NCBI RefSeq assembly: GCF_023208195.1
Contig: NZ_CP060034.1
Span: 248,001-312,000 of the forward strand
Direction: 5' to 3'
From: Nocardioides sp. InS609-2
Lineage (GTDB): Bacteria > Actinomycetota > Actinomycetes > Propionibacteriales > Nocardioidaceae
Length of the DNA: 64,000 bases
Shown one piece after another: positions 1 through 8,402 of this stretch. The notes beneath the pieces were generated by a model. That model searched no databases and was not told the DNA's origin. It saw nothing but the letters and a program-made list of their open reading frames with translations. Position numbers and translations under genes: made by a program. The stretch's first letter is position 1; each line of letters starts with the position of its first letter.

Positions 1-339
1 CATGTGCCAGGTCAGGGCCTCGCGCTCGGGTCGTAGCTTGCGGTGCTCGGGCATCGAGATTGTGTGCCCGACGCGTTTCCGCTCATGGAATTCGACCCCG
101 TTGCCGAACTCCGACTTGAGGCGAGGGCTCACGCGCAGGCGGAAGCGGTCGTCGACGCCGAGGGACCCGTCGTCGAACAACTTGTTCACGTCACTGCGCA
201 GCAGCATGCCGTTGTCGACTTGATGAATGCCGCCATCCTTGACAGGCCTGATGTGGGCCGCCTCCAGCACAGGCTCGATCCGCGAACCGGTGATCGCGCA
301 GTGGCGCTGGTAGGCGCCAAGAACGAGGGCCTTGAACGC
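1..339 (-). pseudogene. HNH endonuclease, C-terminal fragment
   Basis: This reading frame runs off the left edge. It carries the HNH nuclease core of the actinobacterial HNH family that sits next to restriction-like genes: a Cys-x-x-Thr-Gly turn (CAITGS), then EAAHIRPVKDGG and NGMLLRSDVNKLFDDG, which supply the catalytic His and the Asn/His-type metal ligands. The last His of the usual N-x-x-x-L-x-x-D-x-H-x-x-F-D motif is Asn here. The frame is closed upstream by TAA at 340-342, right where the domain should be entered, and no start codon is suitable. I therefore read it as a 5'-truncated or frameshifted gene. The family call is firm; whether an N-terminal half survives at 387-686 is unclear. 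Confidence 0.7.
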
Positions 340-386
340 TTACTGGCCTACCCGCGGTGTGGTCATCAGGCAGTCCTGAGGACTGG

Positions 387-686
387 TCATGCGACTGCGA
401 GCTGTGGGTCGTCGGGCCACATGAGGTCGGGTCGAGCAGTCGTGCTGAGCTGCCGTAAAGCCGAGGCGATGTGGTCGTTGTCCGGCTCGGCGAGGTCATA
501 CCGCTTGTACCGCTGGATAGAGGGCTGTGGGGAGGCGTGGGTCTTGAACAGCATGGGTTCGCCGGTCGTCAGCGCCCGGACCCGACGCTCGACGTCCAGA
601 AGTTCACCTCCATGAGGTGCGACCGCGCGCCGACGGACCCGAACCACCGCCTGTCCATGACGGCGACGACCGTCGAGTTGAAGCAC
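387..686 (-). CDS. hypothetical protein, unrecognised
   Basis: The 99-codon frame has strong G/C third-position bias over its last 65 codons (from LLDVERRVRALTTGEPM to the stop), which suggests real coding DNA. The first 30 residues are Arg-rich and look like a read-through of non-coding sequence. A GGAGGTGA box lies near 612-619, but no standard start follows at the right spacing; an in-frame ATG lies further in (MLFKTHASPQ). I recognise no domain. It could be a small gene or the detached upstream part of the HNH gene to its left. Confidence 0.3.
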   Translation of the reverse strand: MLQLDGRRRHGQAVVRVRRRAVAPHGGELLDVERRVRALTTGEPMLFKTHASPQPSIQRYKRYDLAEPDNDHIASALRQLSTTARPDLMWPDDPQLAVA

Positions 687-791
687 TGCACCGCTGTCAT
701 GCTCGCGAATCGGAACTCAGTCTCCACGCACTTCGTAGGTGTCGCAGACCCTCCTGCCCGTCCTAACCCCATCTCGACATACACCGTTTGC

Positions 792-842
792 AGAACGAGG
801 TGTAGCCGTAAGACCCACCTCGTTCTACAAGACGTGTAGAAC
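792..842. promoter_or_regulatory. Two overlapping, mutually exclusive hairpins
   Basis: AGAACGAGGTG (792-802) pairs perfectly with CACCTCGTTCT (816-826). GTTCTACA (822-829) pairs perfectly with TGTAGAAC (835-842). The two stems share 822-826, so only one can form at a time. There is no T-tract. The arrangement resembles an attenuator or nested element ends, but no intact gene adjoins it. Confidence 0.4.
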
Positions 843-1229
843 CAATTCTCGCTCAGCGGACGGGTAGGACGGGCGGCATGCGACACCTGGGCACTGACGG
901 GGCGACCCAAACGAGGAAGGTCAGGGCGATGAGGAGACCCACCGGGCTTCGGCCCAACGATCACGTCTGTCGGACGGTGGGGGCAGGGTGACCCAGTGGA
1001 GACCGATGTCGTAACCCCCATGCAGATCCTCAATCTGTCCGGCGGGACAACTCGGCGTGGCGCGACCCCGGGGGCAGAAGCCCCGGCGCACACTGGTCAC
1101 CACCACGGGCAGGTGTCTCAATTCGTGCAGCACCCCCAACCGTCGTGCCCGCTTTCTTGATGCGCGTTGATTCGTCCCAGTACGCCCGTCCTGCGCACCT
1201 TCGAGCGGCGCTTCTCGACGAGCCCGCCG

Positions 1230-1358
1230 TTCGTCAAGCAATAGCGCCAGACCTTGAACTCCTTCTGGCAGACGTCGCCGGGCCAAGACCCGGCCGTGTT
1301 CGTCCTGCAGCTCGATGTCGTGATGGGCCTCAGCCCAGTCGTTGCCCAAAAACAGCAT
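1230..1358 (-). pseudogene. IS110-family transposase, N-terminal remnant
   Basis: The first ~40 residues (MLFLGNDWAEAHHDIELQ, then RLPEGVQGLALLLDE) match the start of actinobacterial IS110-type DEDD transposases, which open with a W/D-W-A-x-x-x-H-D motif. After about residue 43 the frame becomes Arg-rich nonsense, so the gene is frameshifted or truncated. The DNA to 921 on the same strand stays open but shows no transposase similarity that I can see. No IS110 ends are recognisable. Confidence 0.6.
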
Positions 1359-1579
1359 CGCGATCTCTCCTCTCTCGGAATCTTCGTCCAGAGGAAGACT
1401 GCAGCGACCTAATGGTTCAGTGCTCCAAACACGGCATCCCAGGAGCTATCACGCTTCCTCGTTCACCGGCAGGGGCACGATCTAGAGCTAGACCTCACAG
1501 GTCAGGCTGTCGCAGTGCTCACCCACCGGCGGACTCGGACACCACTCTGACTGAAGCCCGAGCGATGCAACCCCATTAG
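1359..1579. other. Intergenic, no gene seen
   Basis: This stretch between the IS110 remnant and the pRiA4b ORF-3 fragment has no convincing coding bias, hairpin or promoter. Confidence 0.5.
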
Positions 1580-1741
1580 CCCGACGAGGAGCCGACGCTG
1601 GGACCCCCACCGACCGAAGTCCATGGCTACCGGGTACGCCTCGACCTGCAGGGCGCCAAGCTGCCCGTCTGGCGCCGGCTCGAGCTCCCCGGCGACCTCA
1701 CCCTGGCCCAGCTGCACGACGTGATCCAGGCGGCCATGGGT
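1580..1741 (+). pseudogene. pRiA4b ORF-3 family protein, N-terminal fragment
   Basis: After an in-frame TAG at 1577-1579, about 54 codons encode the hallmark start of the plasmid pRiA4b ORF-3 / IS1096 TnpR-like family: YRVRLDLQGAKLPVWRRLEL followed by LTLAQLHDVIQAAMGW. The family continues with acidic and His-rich blocks; here the match ends abruptly at the Trp near 1741. The following bases belong, on the other strand, to a different truncated gene, so this point is a deletion or recombination junction. It has no start of its own. Confidence 0.65.
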
Positions 1742-1868
1742 TGGTGGCCATCGCGCCGAGCCCCAGCAGGGCCAGCAGGATCGCCAGCCCTGCCGAGGGC
1801 CGCGACGACTCCGTCGACCCGGCACCGCTCGGCCGGGTGCTCGCGGGGAGCGCGGAGACGGCAGGCAT
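1741..1868 (-). pseudogene. Truncated membrane protein N-terminus
   Basis: The ATG at 1866-1868 lies 2 bases beyond the stop of the DUF4389 gene upstream, so it was the next gene of that operon. It encodes a polar start of about 28 residues, then a membrane segment (GLAILLALLGLGAMA), and is cut at about 1741 by the junction with the pRiA4b ORF-3 fragment. Too little remains to name the family. Confidence 0.45.
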
Positions 1869-1870
1869 CG

Positions 1871-3370
1871 TCACACCTCCACCTCACGGTCAGGACGACG
1901 CTCCTCGGCCGGCCAGCCGAGACCGGTCGTGGCCGGCGCGTCGGGGGTGCTCGGCGTGGGCGCGACGCCACCGGGGTCCGCTGGGCCCTGGTCCAGCCGG
2001 AACGGCGGGTAGGTGTCGGTCATCAGGGCGACGTACGCGGTCACCCGGTAGACCCACCGGTTCAGGCCGACCAGCAGGTCGAACAACGGCGCCGGGTAGC
2101 GGCCGGTGAACAGCAACAGCAGTCCGGCAGCCAACGTCAGCGCGCCGATCAGACCGCCGACGGCGAACTCGAAGCCGTCCGCGTCACCGAACTGCCACGT
2201 GCCCGCGAGCACTCCCAGCACGATCAGGTGCGGCAGCGCCAGCAGCCACGACTTGACCAGCACCAGCCCGCGCGAGAGCCGCTCGGGGTAGGCGATGTCG
2301 AGGTCGGCCGGGTAGTCGGTGTGGTCGAGGGTGAACGGCGGGTAGCGGTCGGTGCCGATCGCAGCCGTCGCATAGAACTGCACCCGCCAGGTCCACCGCA
2401 GGATGCCGACGTTGAGGTCGAAGAGGCCACGCGGGTAGCGGCCGGTGACCAGGATCGCGAAGAACGCCACCACGGTGAGCACCACGAAGACCAGCCACAG
2501 CAGCGCGAGCACGATGAAGTGCGGGATCGCCAGGAACCACTTGACCAGCCAGAGCCCACGGTTCAGCTGCGGGTCCTTCGCGCCGACCAGGGTCACGGGG
2601 GTGTCGGGCCGGACGGCTTCCGGAGGCTGACCGGGCGCGACCTGGCGGGGGACCCGCGGTCCCAGCGGCAGGGCGCCGTACACGACGAGCAGTGCGCCGC
2701 CGAGGATCAGGGCGCCGCCCAGCAGGCCGAGGCTCCATGCCAGAGGTGTGAGCCAGCCGAGGCGTCCGCCCGCGGACAGGTCGACCGCGACCCCCGGGGA
2801 GCCTTCGACGTTCATGACCACGGCGGTGTAGGTGCCGGGCTCGAGGTCCCAGGCCAGCGCCTGGGTGCCGGGGCCGCTGCTCTGCGCGGTCCAGAACCCC
2901 TGGACCGTGGGAGCCGCGCTCAGGTCACCGCCGGTGCCACGCCGGGTCAGCGAGTAGTCGAACGGGTCGGTGCGCAGGTCGCTGATCTCGTCGTACGACG
3001 CGCTGCCCAGGTAGCCCGCGACGTCGGCGCTCGGTGCGATCCCGATGAAGACGGCCGATGCGTCCGCGGACCGGGCGCTCAGCCGCACGGTGGCGAGGTC
3101 ACGGTCGGCCCACCAGTCGTCGGGGCCGGCCTCGCCGAAGTTCACGACCTCGCTGGAGAGGGCCACCGTCTCGGTGGTGAGCTGCTCGGTCGGGGTGCTG
3201 AAGAACCCGTCGTCGTCGCGCTGGGTGGCCATCGCCCAGCCGAGGCCGAGGCCTCCGAGCAGCAGCGGGAAGCCCACGAGCGCGAGCAGGATGCCGATGA
3301 CGAGGGGGACCGGGCGGCTCCTGCGTGAAGCGGTGCGGCCTGGTTCAGGTGGTGGGGTGTAGGTGGTCAT
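1871..3370 (-). CDS. DUF4389 domain membrane protein
   Basis: The 499-residue integral membrane protein has a short Pro/Arg-rich cytosolic start, one membrane helix (about 22-46), an external beta-rich domain (about 50-195) and a second helix pair near 205-240. Two DUF4389 repeats follow, each with the hallmark RxxxLVKxxLAIPHxIVL ... GRYPxxLFDLxVGxxRWxxRVxxYxxxxxDxYPPFxLD pattern (about 265-355 and 370-460). DUF4389 proteins have no established function. The ATG at 3370 is preceded by a purine-rich GAAAGGAGA ribosome site. It is followed after 2 bases by a truncated membrane gene and preceded by the MMPL chimera, so it was probably the middle of an operon. Confidence 0.85.
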   Translation of the reverse strand: MTTYTPPPEPGRTASRRSRPVPLVIGILLALVGFPLLLGGLGLGWAMATQRDDDGFFSTPTEQLTTETVALSSEVVNFGEAGPDDWWADRDLATVRLSARSADASAVFIGIAPSADVAGYLGSASYDEISDLRTDPFDYSLTRRGTGGDLSAAPTVQGFWTAQSSGPGTQALAWDLEPGTYTAVVMNVEGSPGVAVDLSAGGRLGWLTPLAWSLGLLGGALILGGALLVVYGALPLGPRVPRQVAPGQPPEAVRPDTPVTLVGAKDPQLNRGLWLVKWFLAIPHFIVLALLWLVFVVLTVVAFFAILVTGRYPRGLFDLNVGILRWTWRVQFYATAAIGTDRYPPFTLDHTDYPADLDIAYPERLSRGLVLVKSWLLALPHLIVLGVLAGTWQFGDADGFEFAVGGLIGALTLAAGLLLLFTGRYPAPLFDLLVGLNRWVYRVTAYVALMTDTYPPFRLDQGPADPGGVAPTPSTPDAPATTGLGWPAEERRPDREVEV

Positions 3371-3403
3371 GGTTGTGGTCTCCTTTCTCGTCGCCAGGCG
3401 ACG

Positions 3404-4066
3404 TCATGACCGCGGGAGCTGGGCCGTGCTGGGCACGATCACGTCGGTGAGGTAGTCCAGGAAGTCGTCCGGCTGCTCGAAGAGCGGGCGGTGCCCAGAG
3501 GTGTCGAGGACGGTGCGGCCCTTGATGGGAGCGTCGATGCGCGGGTACCAGCCGTCGAAGAGCTCGGCCCTCCCCGGCGCCTCGTGCGCGCCCTGCACGT
3601 TCGCCAGGTCGTCGGGCTCCAGGTGCTGGCGCTCGGGGTACTGGATGCGGATCAGGGCGACCTCGCCGTCGGGCGAGACGACTTCGAACTCGACCGCAGC
3701 CTGCCGGCCGACCCGGAGGGCGCTGGCCGGATCGGTCGTGCCCAGGACCTTCGGCAGTGCCGCCACGGCCTCCTGGATCCGCGCAACGTCGGCCCGCGCG
3801 ACCGGGGAGTCGAAGAAGCTCGTCTCGGGGTCCCGAGGGGTAAGGACGACGTCCGCACCGAGCCCCACCTCGGCCGAGCCCGCCTGCGCGAGCAGCTCGG
3901 TGGCCCGGTGCGAGTCCAGTCCCGGTGCCTCGAACGGGTCCTCGAGGTCGCGTCGGAAGGCTGCTGCGGAGGTGATCACCAGGAAGCCGATCGCCACCCA
4001 GCTCCCGATGACGATCCACGGGCGTCGAGCGGCGAAGCGGCCGAGGCGTTCGAGTGCGCTGGACAT
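3404..4066 (-). pseudogene. Chimera: MMPL transporter N-terminus joined to alpha/beta-hydrolase C-terminus
   Basis: Residues 1 to about 158 are the start of an MMPL/RND-type transporter: a first membrane helix (WIVIGSWVAIGFLVITSAAA) and the beginning of the periplasmic porter domain (DPFEAPGLDSHRATELL, later IRIQYPERQHLEPDDLANV). From about residue 159 the sequence switches to the end of an alpha/beta hydrolase of the proline-iminopeptidase type (QGAHEAPGRAELFDGWYP, then the DTSGHRPLFEQPDDFLDYL end with its catalytic-His Gly-His). MMPL proteins are usually 700 or more residues and hydrolases about 350-450, so two genes were joined in frame by a deletion near 3590. The product cannot be a transporter, and the hydrolase lacks its Ser and core. 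Confidence 0.75.
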
Positions 4067-4239
4067 GGTGGCCTCCTGTGCCGGCCTGCACCGGGTGAGC
4101 AGGACCAGGCTCCATCGTGACGGCGCTCGTGGTCGCCAGGCATCGGCCGTGAGGCTCCGAGCCGGTCGTGCCTTCGGCTGGGGGCCGGGTCAGACTTTCG
4201 GCCAGTCCCCTGGCGGCGCTGCATCACTACGCTGAGGGG

Positions 4240-5385
4240 GTGAGCAAGCCACTGCGGTCCGTGCTGGCCGAACCCCGACCCTCGGCGCCCCCGGCCCGGG
4301 TGTGGCGGGACTGGGCGCTGCTCGCGGTCGTGACCGTCGCCGCGGTGCTGGAGGTGCTCCTGCGGGAGGACCTGCCGCTGCCGGGGCTGTCACTGGTGTT
4401 GACGGTGGGGCTCGCATCGCTCGTGCTGTGGCGGCGTACCCACCCGCTCGCAGTGGTCGCCACCGCCTTCGGCGTGACCGCCGTCGTCGACATCGGGCTG
4501 ATCGTGGCTGACGCCCCGGCGCTCGACATGTACTCGATGGTCTCCTTCCTCGTGTTCCCCTACGCCCTCTTCCGGTGGGGCTCCGGGCGCGAGGCGGCGG
4601 CGGGCCTGGCCGTCATCCTGGTCCCGGCGACCCTGGGGTTCTTCGTCAGCTGGACCGGCGTGGCCGACGCAATCGGCGGGGTCGGTGTCCTGATGTCCGC
4701 CTTTGCCCTGGGCTGGGCCGTGCGTTCTCAGCACGACGCCCGGGAGCGAAGGCTGGAGCAGGTGAAGTCGGAGGAGCGGGTCCTGTTGGCGCGCGAGCTG
4801 CACGACACGGTGGCCCACCACGTCTCTGCCATCGCCGTCCACGCACAGGCAGGGCGCGCTCTCGCGGCGACCAGCCCGAGTTCGCCGCTCGAGGCACTGG
4901 AGGTGATCGAGGTGGAGGCATCGCGCACGCTCGCGGAGATGCGGGCGATGGTCCGCGTATTGCGCAACGAGGCACCCGTCGACTACGCCCCGCAGCCCGG
5001 TGTTGCCGACCTCGAGCGGCTGTCCGGGGCATCGCCTGCCGGGCCGCGGGTGGAGGTCAGGGTCTCGGGTGACCTTGCCGCCCTCCCGGCGGCGATCGAC
5101 GCCGCTGTCTTCCGGATCGCTCAGGAGGCGGTCACCAATGCCCTGAGGCATGCCCGGAACGCCACCCTGATCGACGTGCGCGTCGCCGGCGACCAGTCGA
5201 CGGTCAGCCTCGTCGTCCGCGACGACGGTGATCCGGGCGCGGCTGACCCCGCCCCCGAAGCGGGGTTCGGGCTCACCGGGATGGTGGAACGCGCCCTGCT
5301 CCTGGGTGGCGCGTGCCGGGCAGGTCCCTGCCCCGGTCGCGGCTGGGCCGTCAGCGCGACACTGCCGCGGCAGGTGTCGGCGTGA
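4240..5385 (+). CDS. NarL-type sensor histidine kinase
   Basis: The 381-residue membrane kinase begins at GTG 4240. About four hydrophobic segments cover the first 150 residues and there is no separate sensor domain. A HisKA_3 dimerisation box (ARELHDTVAHHVSAI, phospho-acceptor His about 188) and a HATPase_c domain follow, with the N-box near Asn300 (QEAVTNALRHA), DDG at about 330 and GFGLTGM at about 342. It phosphorylates the response regulator whose GTG start overlaps its TGA stop (GTGA, 5382-5385). An upstream in-frame start at 4168 is possible but falls in less coding-like sequence. A frameshifted paralogue of the pair lies at 10361-12296. Confidence 0.9.
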   Translation: MSKPLRSVLAEPRPSAPPARVWRDWALLAVVTVAAVLEVLLREDLPLPGLSLVLTVGLASLVLWRRTHPLAVVATAFGVTAVVDIGLIVADAPALDMYSMVSFLVFPYALFRWGSGREAAAGLAVILVPATLGFFVSWTGVADAIGGVGVLMSAFALGWAVRSQHDARERRLEQVKSEERVLLARELHDTVAHHVSAIAVHAQAGRALAATSPSSPLEALEVIEVEASRTLAEMRAMVRVLRNEAPVDYAPQPGVADLERLSGASPAGPRVEVRVSGDLAALPAAIDAAVFRIAQEAVTNALRHARNATLIDVRVAGDQSTVSLVVRDDGDPGAADPAPEAGFGLTGMVERALLLGGACRAGPCPGRGWAVSATLPRQVSA

Positions 5386-6038
5386 GCATCCGGGTGCTGG
5401 TCGCCGACGACCAGGATCTCGTGCGGACCGGACTGCGGCTGATCCTCGGCACCCTGGACGGCATCGAGGTCGTGGGGGAGGCGCGCGACGGGCAGGAGGC
5501 GGTGCGGCTGGCCCGCGAGCTCCGTCCCGACGTGTGCCTGATGGACATCCGGATGCCCGTCCTCGACGGGGTCGAAGCGACCCGTCTGCTGGCCGGGCCG
5601 GGCGTCGAGGACCCGGTCGCGGTCGTCGTGATCACCACCTTCGACCTCGACGAGTACGTGCACGGTGCGCTGTTGGCCGGCGCCACCGGCTTCCTGCTGA
5701 AGGACGCCGGACCCGGGCTGCTCGGCGAGGCGATCCGGGCGGCCACCCGAGGTGACTCGCTCATCTCGCCCAGCATCACCCGGCGGCTGCTGTCGACGTT
5801 CGCGGGCACGGGTCGGGCAGCCCCTCCCGCCCAGCCCCTCGACCGGCTCACCGAACGCGAGGAGCAGGTGCTGCTCACCATCGCGCGGGGTCGCACCAAC
5901 GCAGAGATCGCCGCCGAGCTGCACATCAGCCTCAGCACGGTGAAGGCCCACATCGGCAGCCTCATGGCCAAGCTCGGCGCCCGTAACCGGGTGGAGGTCG
6001 CGATGTGGGGGTACGAGACCGGCAGGGTCCGGGAGTAG
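5382..6038 (+). CDS. LuxR/NarL-family response regulator
   Basis: The protein has 218 residues. The receiver domain covers 1-120, with the acidic pair in VLVADDQ, the phosphorylated Asp55 (LMDIRMP), Thr in VITTF and Lys in LLKDA. A LuxR-type helix-turn-helix follows at about 150-210 (LTEREEQVLLTIARGRTN, then STVKAHIGSLMAKLG). Its GTG start overlaps the kinase stop by four bases, so translation is probably coupled. It is expected to bind promoters of target genes; the ABC-2 exporter at 6598-8309 is a plausible but unproven target, as such kinases often neighbour exporters. Confidence 0.92.
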   Translation: MSIRVLVADDQDLVRTGLRLILGTLDGIEVVGEARDGQEAVRLARELRPDVCLMDIRMPVLDGVEATRLLAGPGVEDPVAVVVITTFDLDEYVHGALLAGATGFLLKDAGPGLLGEAIRAATRGDSLISPSITRRLLSTFAGTGRAAPPAQPLDRLTEREEQVLLTIARGRTNAEIAAELHISLSTVKAHIGSLMAKLGARNRVEVAMWGYETGRVRE

Positions 6039-6081
6039 AGGCCGGCTCGCTCCGCCGGCAGGAAGGCTGGAGGCGGCGAAC

Positions 6082-6107
6082 GCCCCCGCCGAGTCCGGCG
6101 GGGGCGC
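6082..6107 (+). terminator. GC hairpin after the two-component operon
   Basis: CGCCCCCGCC pairs with GGCGGGGGCG across a 6-base loop, 43 bases after the regulator stop. There is no T-run, which is common for actinobacterial terminators. Confidence 0.6.
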
Positions 6108-6133
6108 CCTCACAGGTCGGGACCTGCGGCTTG

Positions 6134-6165
6134 TGGGCAGGGGCGGGGTCGAACCGCCGACCCCA
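6134..6165 (-). other. tRNA 3'-end-like remnant
   Basis: Read on the minus strand there is a perfect T-arm, GGCGG-TTCGACC-CCGCC (6158-6142), followed by CCTGCCC and an A, as in the 3' acceptor strand and discriminator of a tRNA. No GGGCAGG 5' acceptor strand lies at the expected 70-90 bases, and no anticodon arm can be built. Such 3' scars are typically left by integrases that use tRNA genes as attachment sites, but no integrase is nearby. Confidence 0.45.
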
Positions 6166-6597
6166 TTTCAGGTCTACGGCAGTGCCATCGCTTGACTCTG
6201 AGTGCCTCGCAGTGGGCGAACTGGCCTACTTCCAGCCAGTAACGAGGCTGTCTGGAGATCCGGTGTCAGCACGACACGCGGGGGTGCTGGGAGTCTCGGC
6301 AGTTGGTCCTTCGCCTTCCGGAGGGAAAGTGTGCGTTGGCTCTGCTCAGGCGTCGTCCTTACTCTTCGGTAGCACGGAGATCCTCGCTCGAGCTGCGCAG
6401 ATGTGCGTCTGGTCCTGCTACGGGAGTGATTCAGCGAACCTGTACGGCGTGCAGCGGTGATGTCGCTCAGACGTACCCGCGCTGGGGATCTTCGCACTAG
6501 CAGGGTGACCTGTTCGCACGCTGAGCCCGATCCACCACGAAACGGCGGTATCCGGAACGCACAGATGAGTTCCAGATACCGCCGCCCGTGTGTGTGA
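6166..6597. other. Long intergenic stretch
   Basis: The region between the tRNA-like scar and the ABC-2 permease is less GC-rich than its surroundings. It shows no coding bias, hairpin or promoter that I trust. It may be degraded island DNA. Confidence 0.4.
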
Positions 6598-7413
6598 CTA
6601 CTTGACCTCGGAGCGGCGCATGAGCAGCAGCCCGACGACGAGGGGAATGACGATCCAGATCATCGTGGTCGAGCCGAGCATCGCCCACTCCTTACCGGTG
6701 TTTGTGGCGCCCTCGAAGAGTTCCACCTGCGTTTCGTTCCAGTCGATCCACGGCTGCAGGTCCTCGAACCACGAGCGCACCTGGGCCAGGAGCACGAGGA
6801 TGCCCGGCATGACCAGTGAGACGACGAAGTAGCCCACGATCGCGGCCGCGGAGTTGCGCAGCACGGCACCGAGGGTGAAGCCGATGGCCATGCCGACCAG
6901 GTTGCCGAGCACCATCTGGGGCGCCATGGACAACGAAATGTCCCACACGGTGTCGACGCCGGCGAGTGCGGAACCGGCCACGTTGCCGAGGGCGCCCACC
7001 GCGAAGGCGACGGCCATGGAGCCGAGGCCCACCAGGAGGGTCGCGATCGCCTTTGCGCCGATCACGCGTCCGCGGCTCGGCACCAGCGTGAACGTCGTGA
7101 GCCCACTGCGCTGGCTCCACTCACCCGTGACGGCCAGGATCGCGATCATCGGCAAGATCACCGACATCGGCAACCCGATCGCCGTCGCGAAAGTCTCGTA
7201 GGTGATCTCGCTCTCGGGAGCGAAGATGATTACCGCCCCGGTCGCGATGACCGACAGGACGCCGATGCTGACGAGCATCCAGAATCCCGAGCGGGTGTTG
7301 AACATCTTGCGCAGCTCGACCTTGACGAGCCGAGTGGTCGGGATGGGACGGGCGGTCCGGCGGACCGGCGCGGCCTCCGTGGTGGAGGCCGGCGGGACGA
7401 TCGTGGCGGTCAT
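6598..7413 (-). CDS. ABC-2 type transporter permease
   Basis: The 271-residue membrane protein has a ~45-residue cytosolic start (KVELRKMFNTRSGFWML is the typical entry into the first helix) and six predicted membrane segments, ending with WIVIPLVVGLLLMRR. It belongs to the ABC-2 permeases that export drugs, lipids or peptides. Its ATG overlaps the stop of the ATPase gene upstream (7410-7413), so the two form one exporter. It ends with the window's two-component operon nearby, which suggests but does not prove control by that system. Confidence 0.88.
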   Translation of the reverse strand: MTATIVPPASTTEAAPVRRTARPIPTTRLVKVELRKMFNTRSGFWMLVSIGVLSVIATGAVIIFAPESEITYETFATAIGLPMSVILPMIAILAVTGEWSQRSGLTTFTLVPSRGRVIGAKAIATLLVGLGSMAVAFAVGALGNVAGSALAGVDTVWDISLSMAPQMVLGNLVGMAIGFTLGAVLRNSAAAIVGYFVVSLVMPGILVLLAQVRSWFEDLQPWIDWNETQVELFEGATNTGKEWAMLGSTTMIWIVIPLVVGLLLMRRSEVK

Positions 7414-8309
7414 GCCGCAACTCCTTCGCGTTGGGTGTCGGCAGTGAGCGACAGGAACATGTCTTCGAGCCCGGCGCCCTCGGCGGACCGGAGCTCGGTG
7501 AGGGCGATGCCGGCGGTCAGAGCCACGGCCCCGACCCGAGCGGGGTCGGCGTCGGTGCGGACCGAGCCGTCCCCTGCGAGCGTGCTGGGGATCCCGGCCT
7601 GCTCGAGCGCGTGGGCGAGGTCGCGCGGTGACGTCGAGCGGGCGAGCGTCCCGGCCGCGGCGAGGAGCTCTTCCTTGCTGCCGGACGCGACGATCTTGCC
7701 GTTGCCGATCACGACCAGGTCATCGGCGATGACCTCGATCTCGTGGAGCAGGTGTGAGGACAGCAGCACCGTGCCGCCCTGGCTGGCGAAGCCCGTCAGC
7801 AGGTCGCGCATCCACCGGATCCCCGCGGGGTCGAGCCCGTTGGCGGGCTCGTCGAGGATCAGGACCTTGGGGTCTCCGAGGAGTGCAGTGGCGATACCGA
7901 GCCGCTGGCGCATGCCGAGGGAGTAGTTGCGCACGCGGCGCTTGGCCTCGGTGGGGGTCAGGCTCACCAGCTCGATCATCTCGTCGACCCGAGTGCGGGG
8001 CAGGCCCATGGTGTCGGAGGCAATGGTCAGGATCTCGCGTCCGGTGCGGCCGGCGTGCTGGGCCGAGGCGTCGAGGAGGACGCCGACCTCGAGGCCGGGG
8101 TTGGGGAGGTCGGCGAACCGGACGCCGTCGATGGTGGCCGAGCCGGACGTCGGAGCGGTCAGACCCACCATGACGCGCATCGTGGTGGACTTGCCGGCGC
8201 CGTTAGGGCCGAGGAAACCGGTCACGCGGCCGGGCTTGGCGGTGAAGGAGACGTTGTCGACGGCGGTGAAACCGGCGTACCTCCGGGTCAGGGACTCAAC
8301 TGTGATCAT
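7410..8309 (-). CDS. ABC-2 type transporter ATP-binding protein
   Basis: The 299-residue ATPase begins at ATG 8309 (MITVESLTRRYAG). It contains Walker A GPNGAGKST (34-42), signature YSLGMRQRLG, Walker B VLILDEP with GLDPAGI, and the switch His in SSHLL. The C-terminal ~80 residues form the variable tail usual for drug-exporter ATPases. A longer in-frame start at 8345 lacks support. IS1380 copy 1 sits only about 90 bases upstream of the start, so the original promoter may have been separated from the gene. Confidence 0.9.
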   Translation of the reverse strand: MITVESLTRRYAGFTAVDNVSFTAKPGRVTGFLGPNGAGKSTTMRVMVGLTAPTSGSATIDGVRFADLPNPGLEVGVLLDASAQHAGRTGREILTIASDTMGLPRTRVDEMIELVSLTPTEAKRRVRNYSLGMRQRLGIATALLGDPKVLILDEPANGLDPAGIRWMRDLLTGFASQGGTVLLSSHLLHEIEVIADDLVVIGNGKIVASGSKEELLAAAGTLARSTSPRDLAHALEQAGIPSTLAGDGSVRTDADPARVGAVALTAGIALTELRSAEGAGLEDMFLSLTADTQREGVAA

Positions 8310-8402
8310 GGGCTCAACCCTCGCGACATCGCGTCGTGCGCGCATCGGTTCAATGGCCAGTCGTGTCCTAACCGAAAGTACGGGGCAGGGACCATGCCTT
8401 AG

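Noticed and set aside
1721..3328. 535-residue plus-strand reading frame
   Set aside because: It lies antisense to the DUF4389 gene, is Arg/Gln/Glu-rich low-complexity protein and reflects GC-rich shadow coding.
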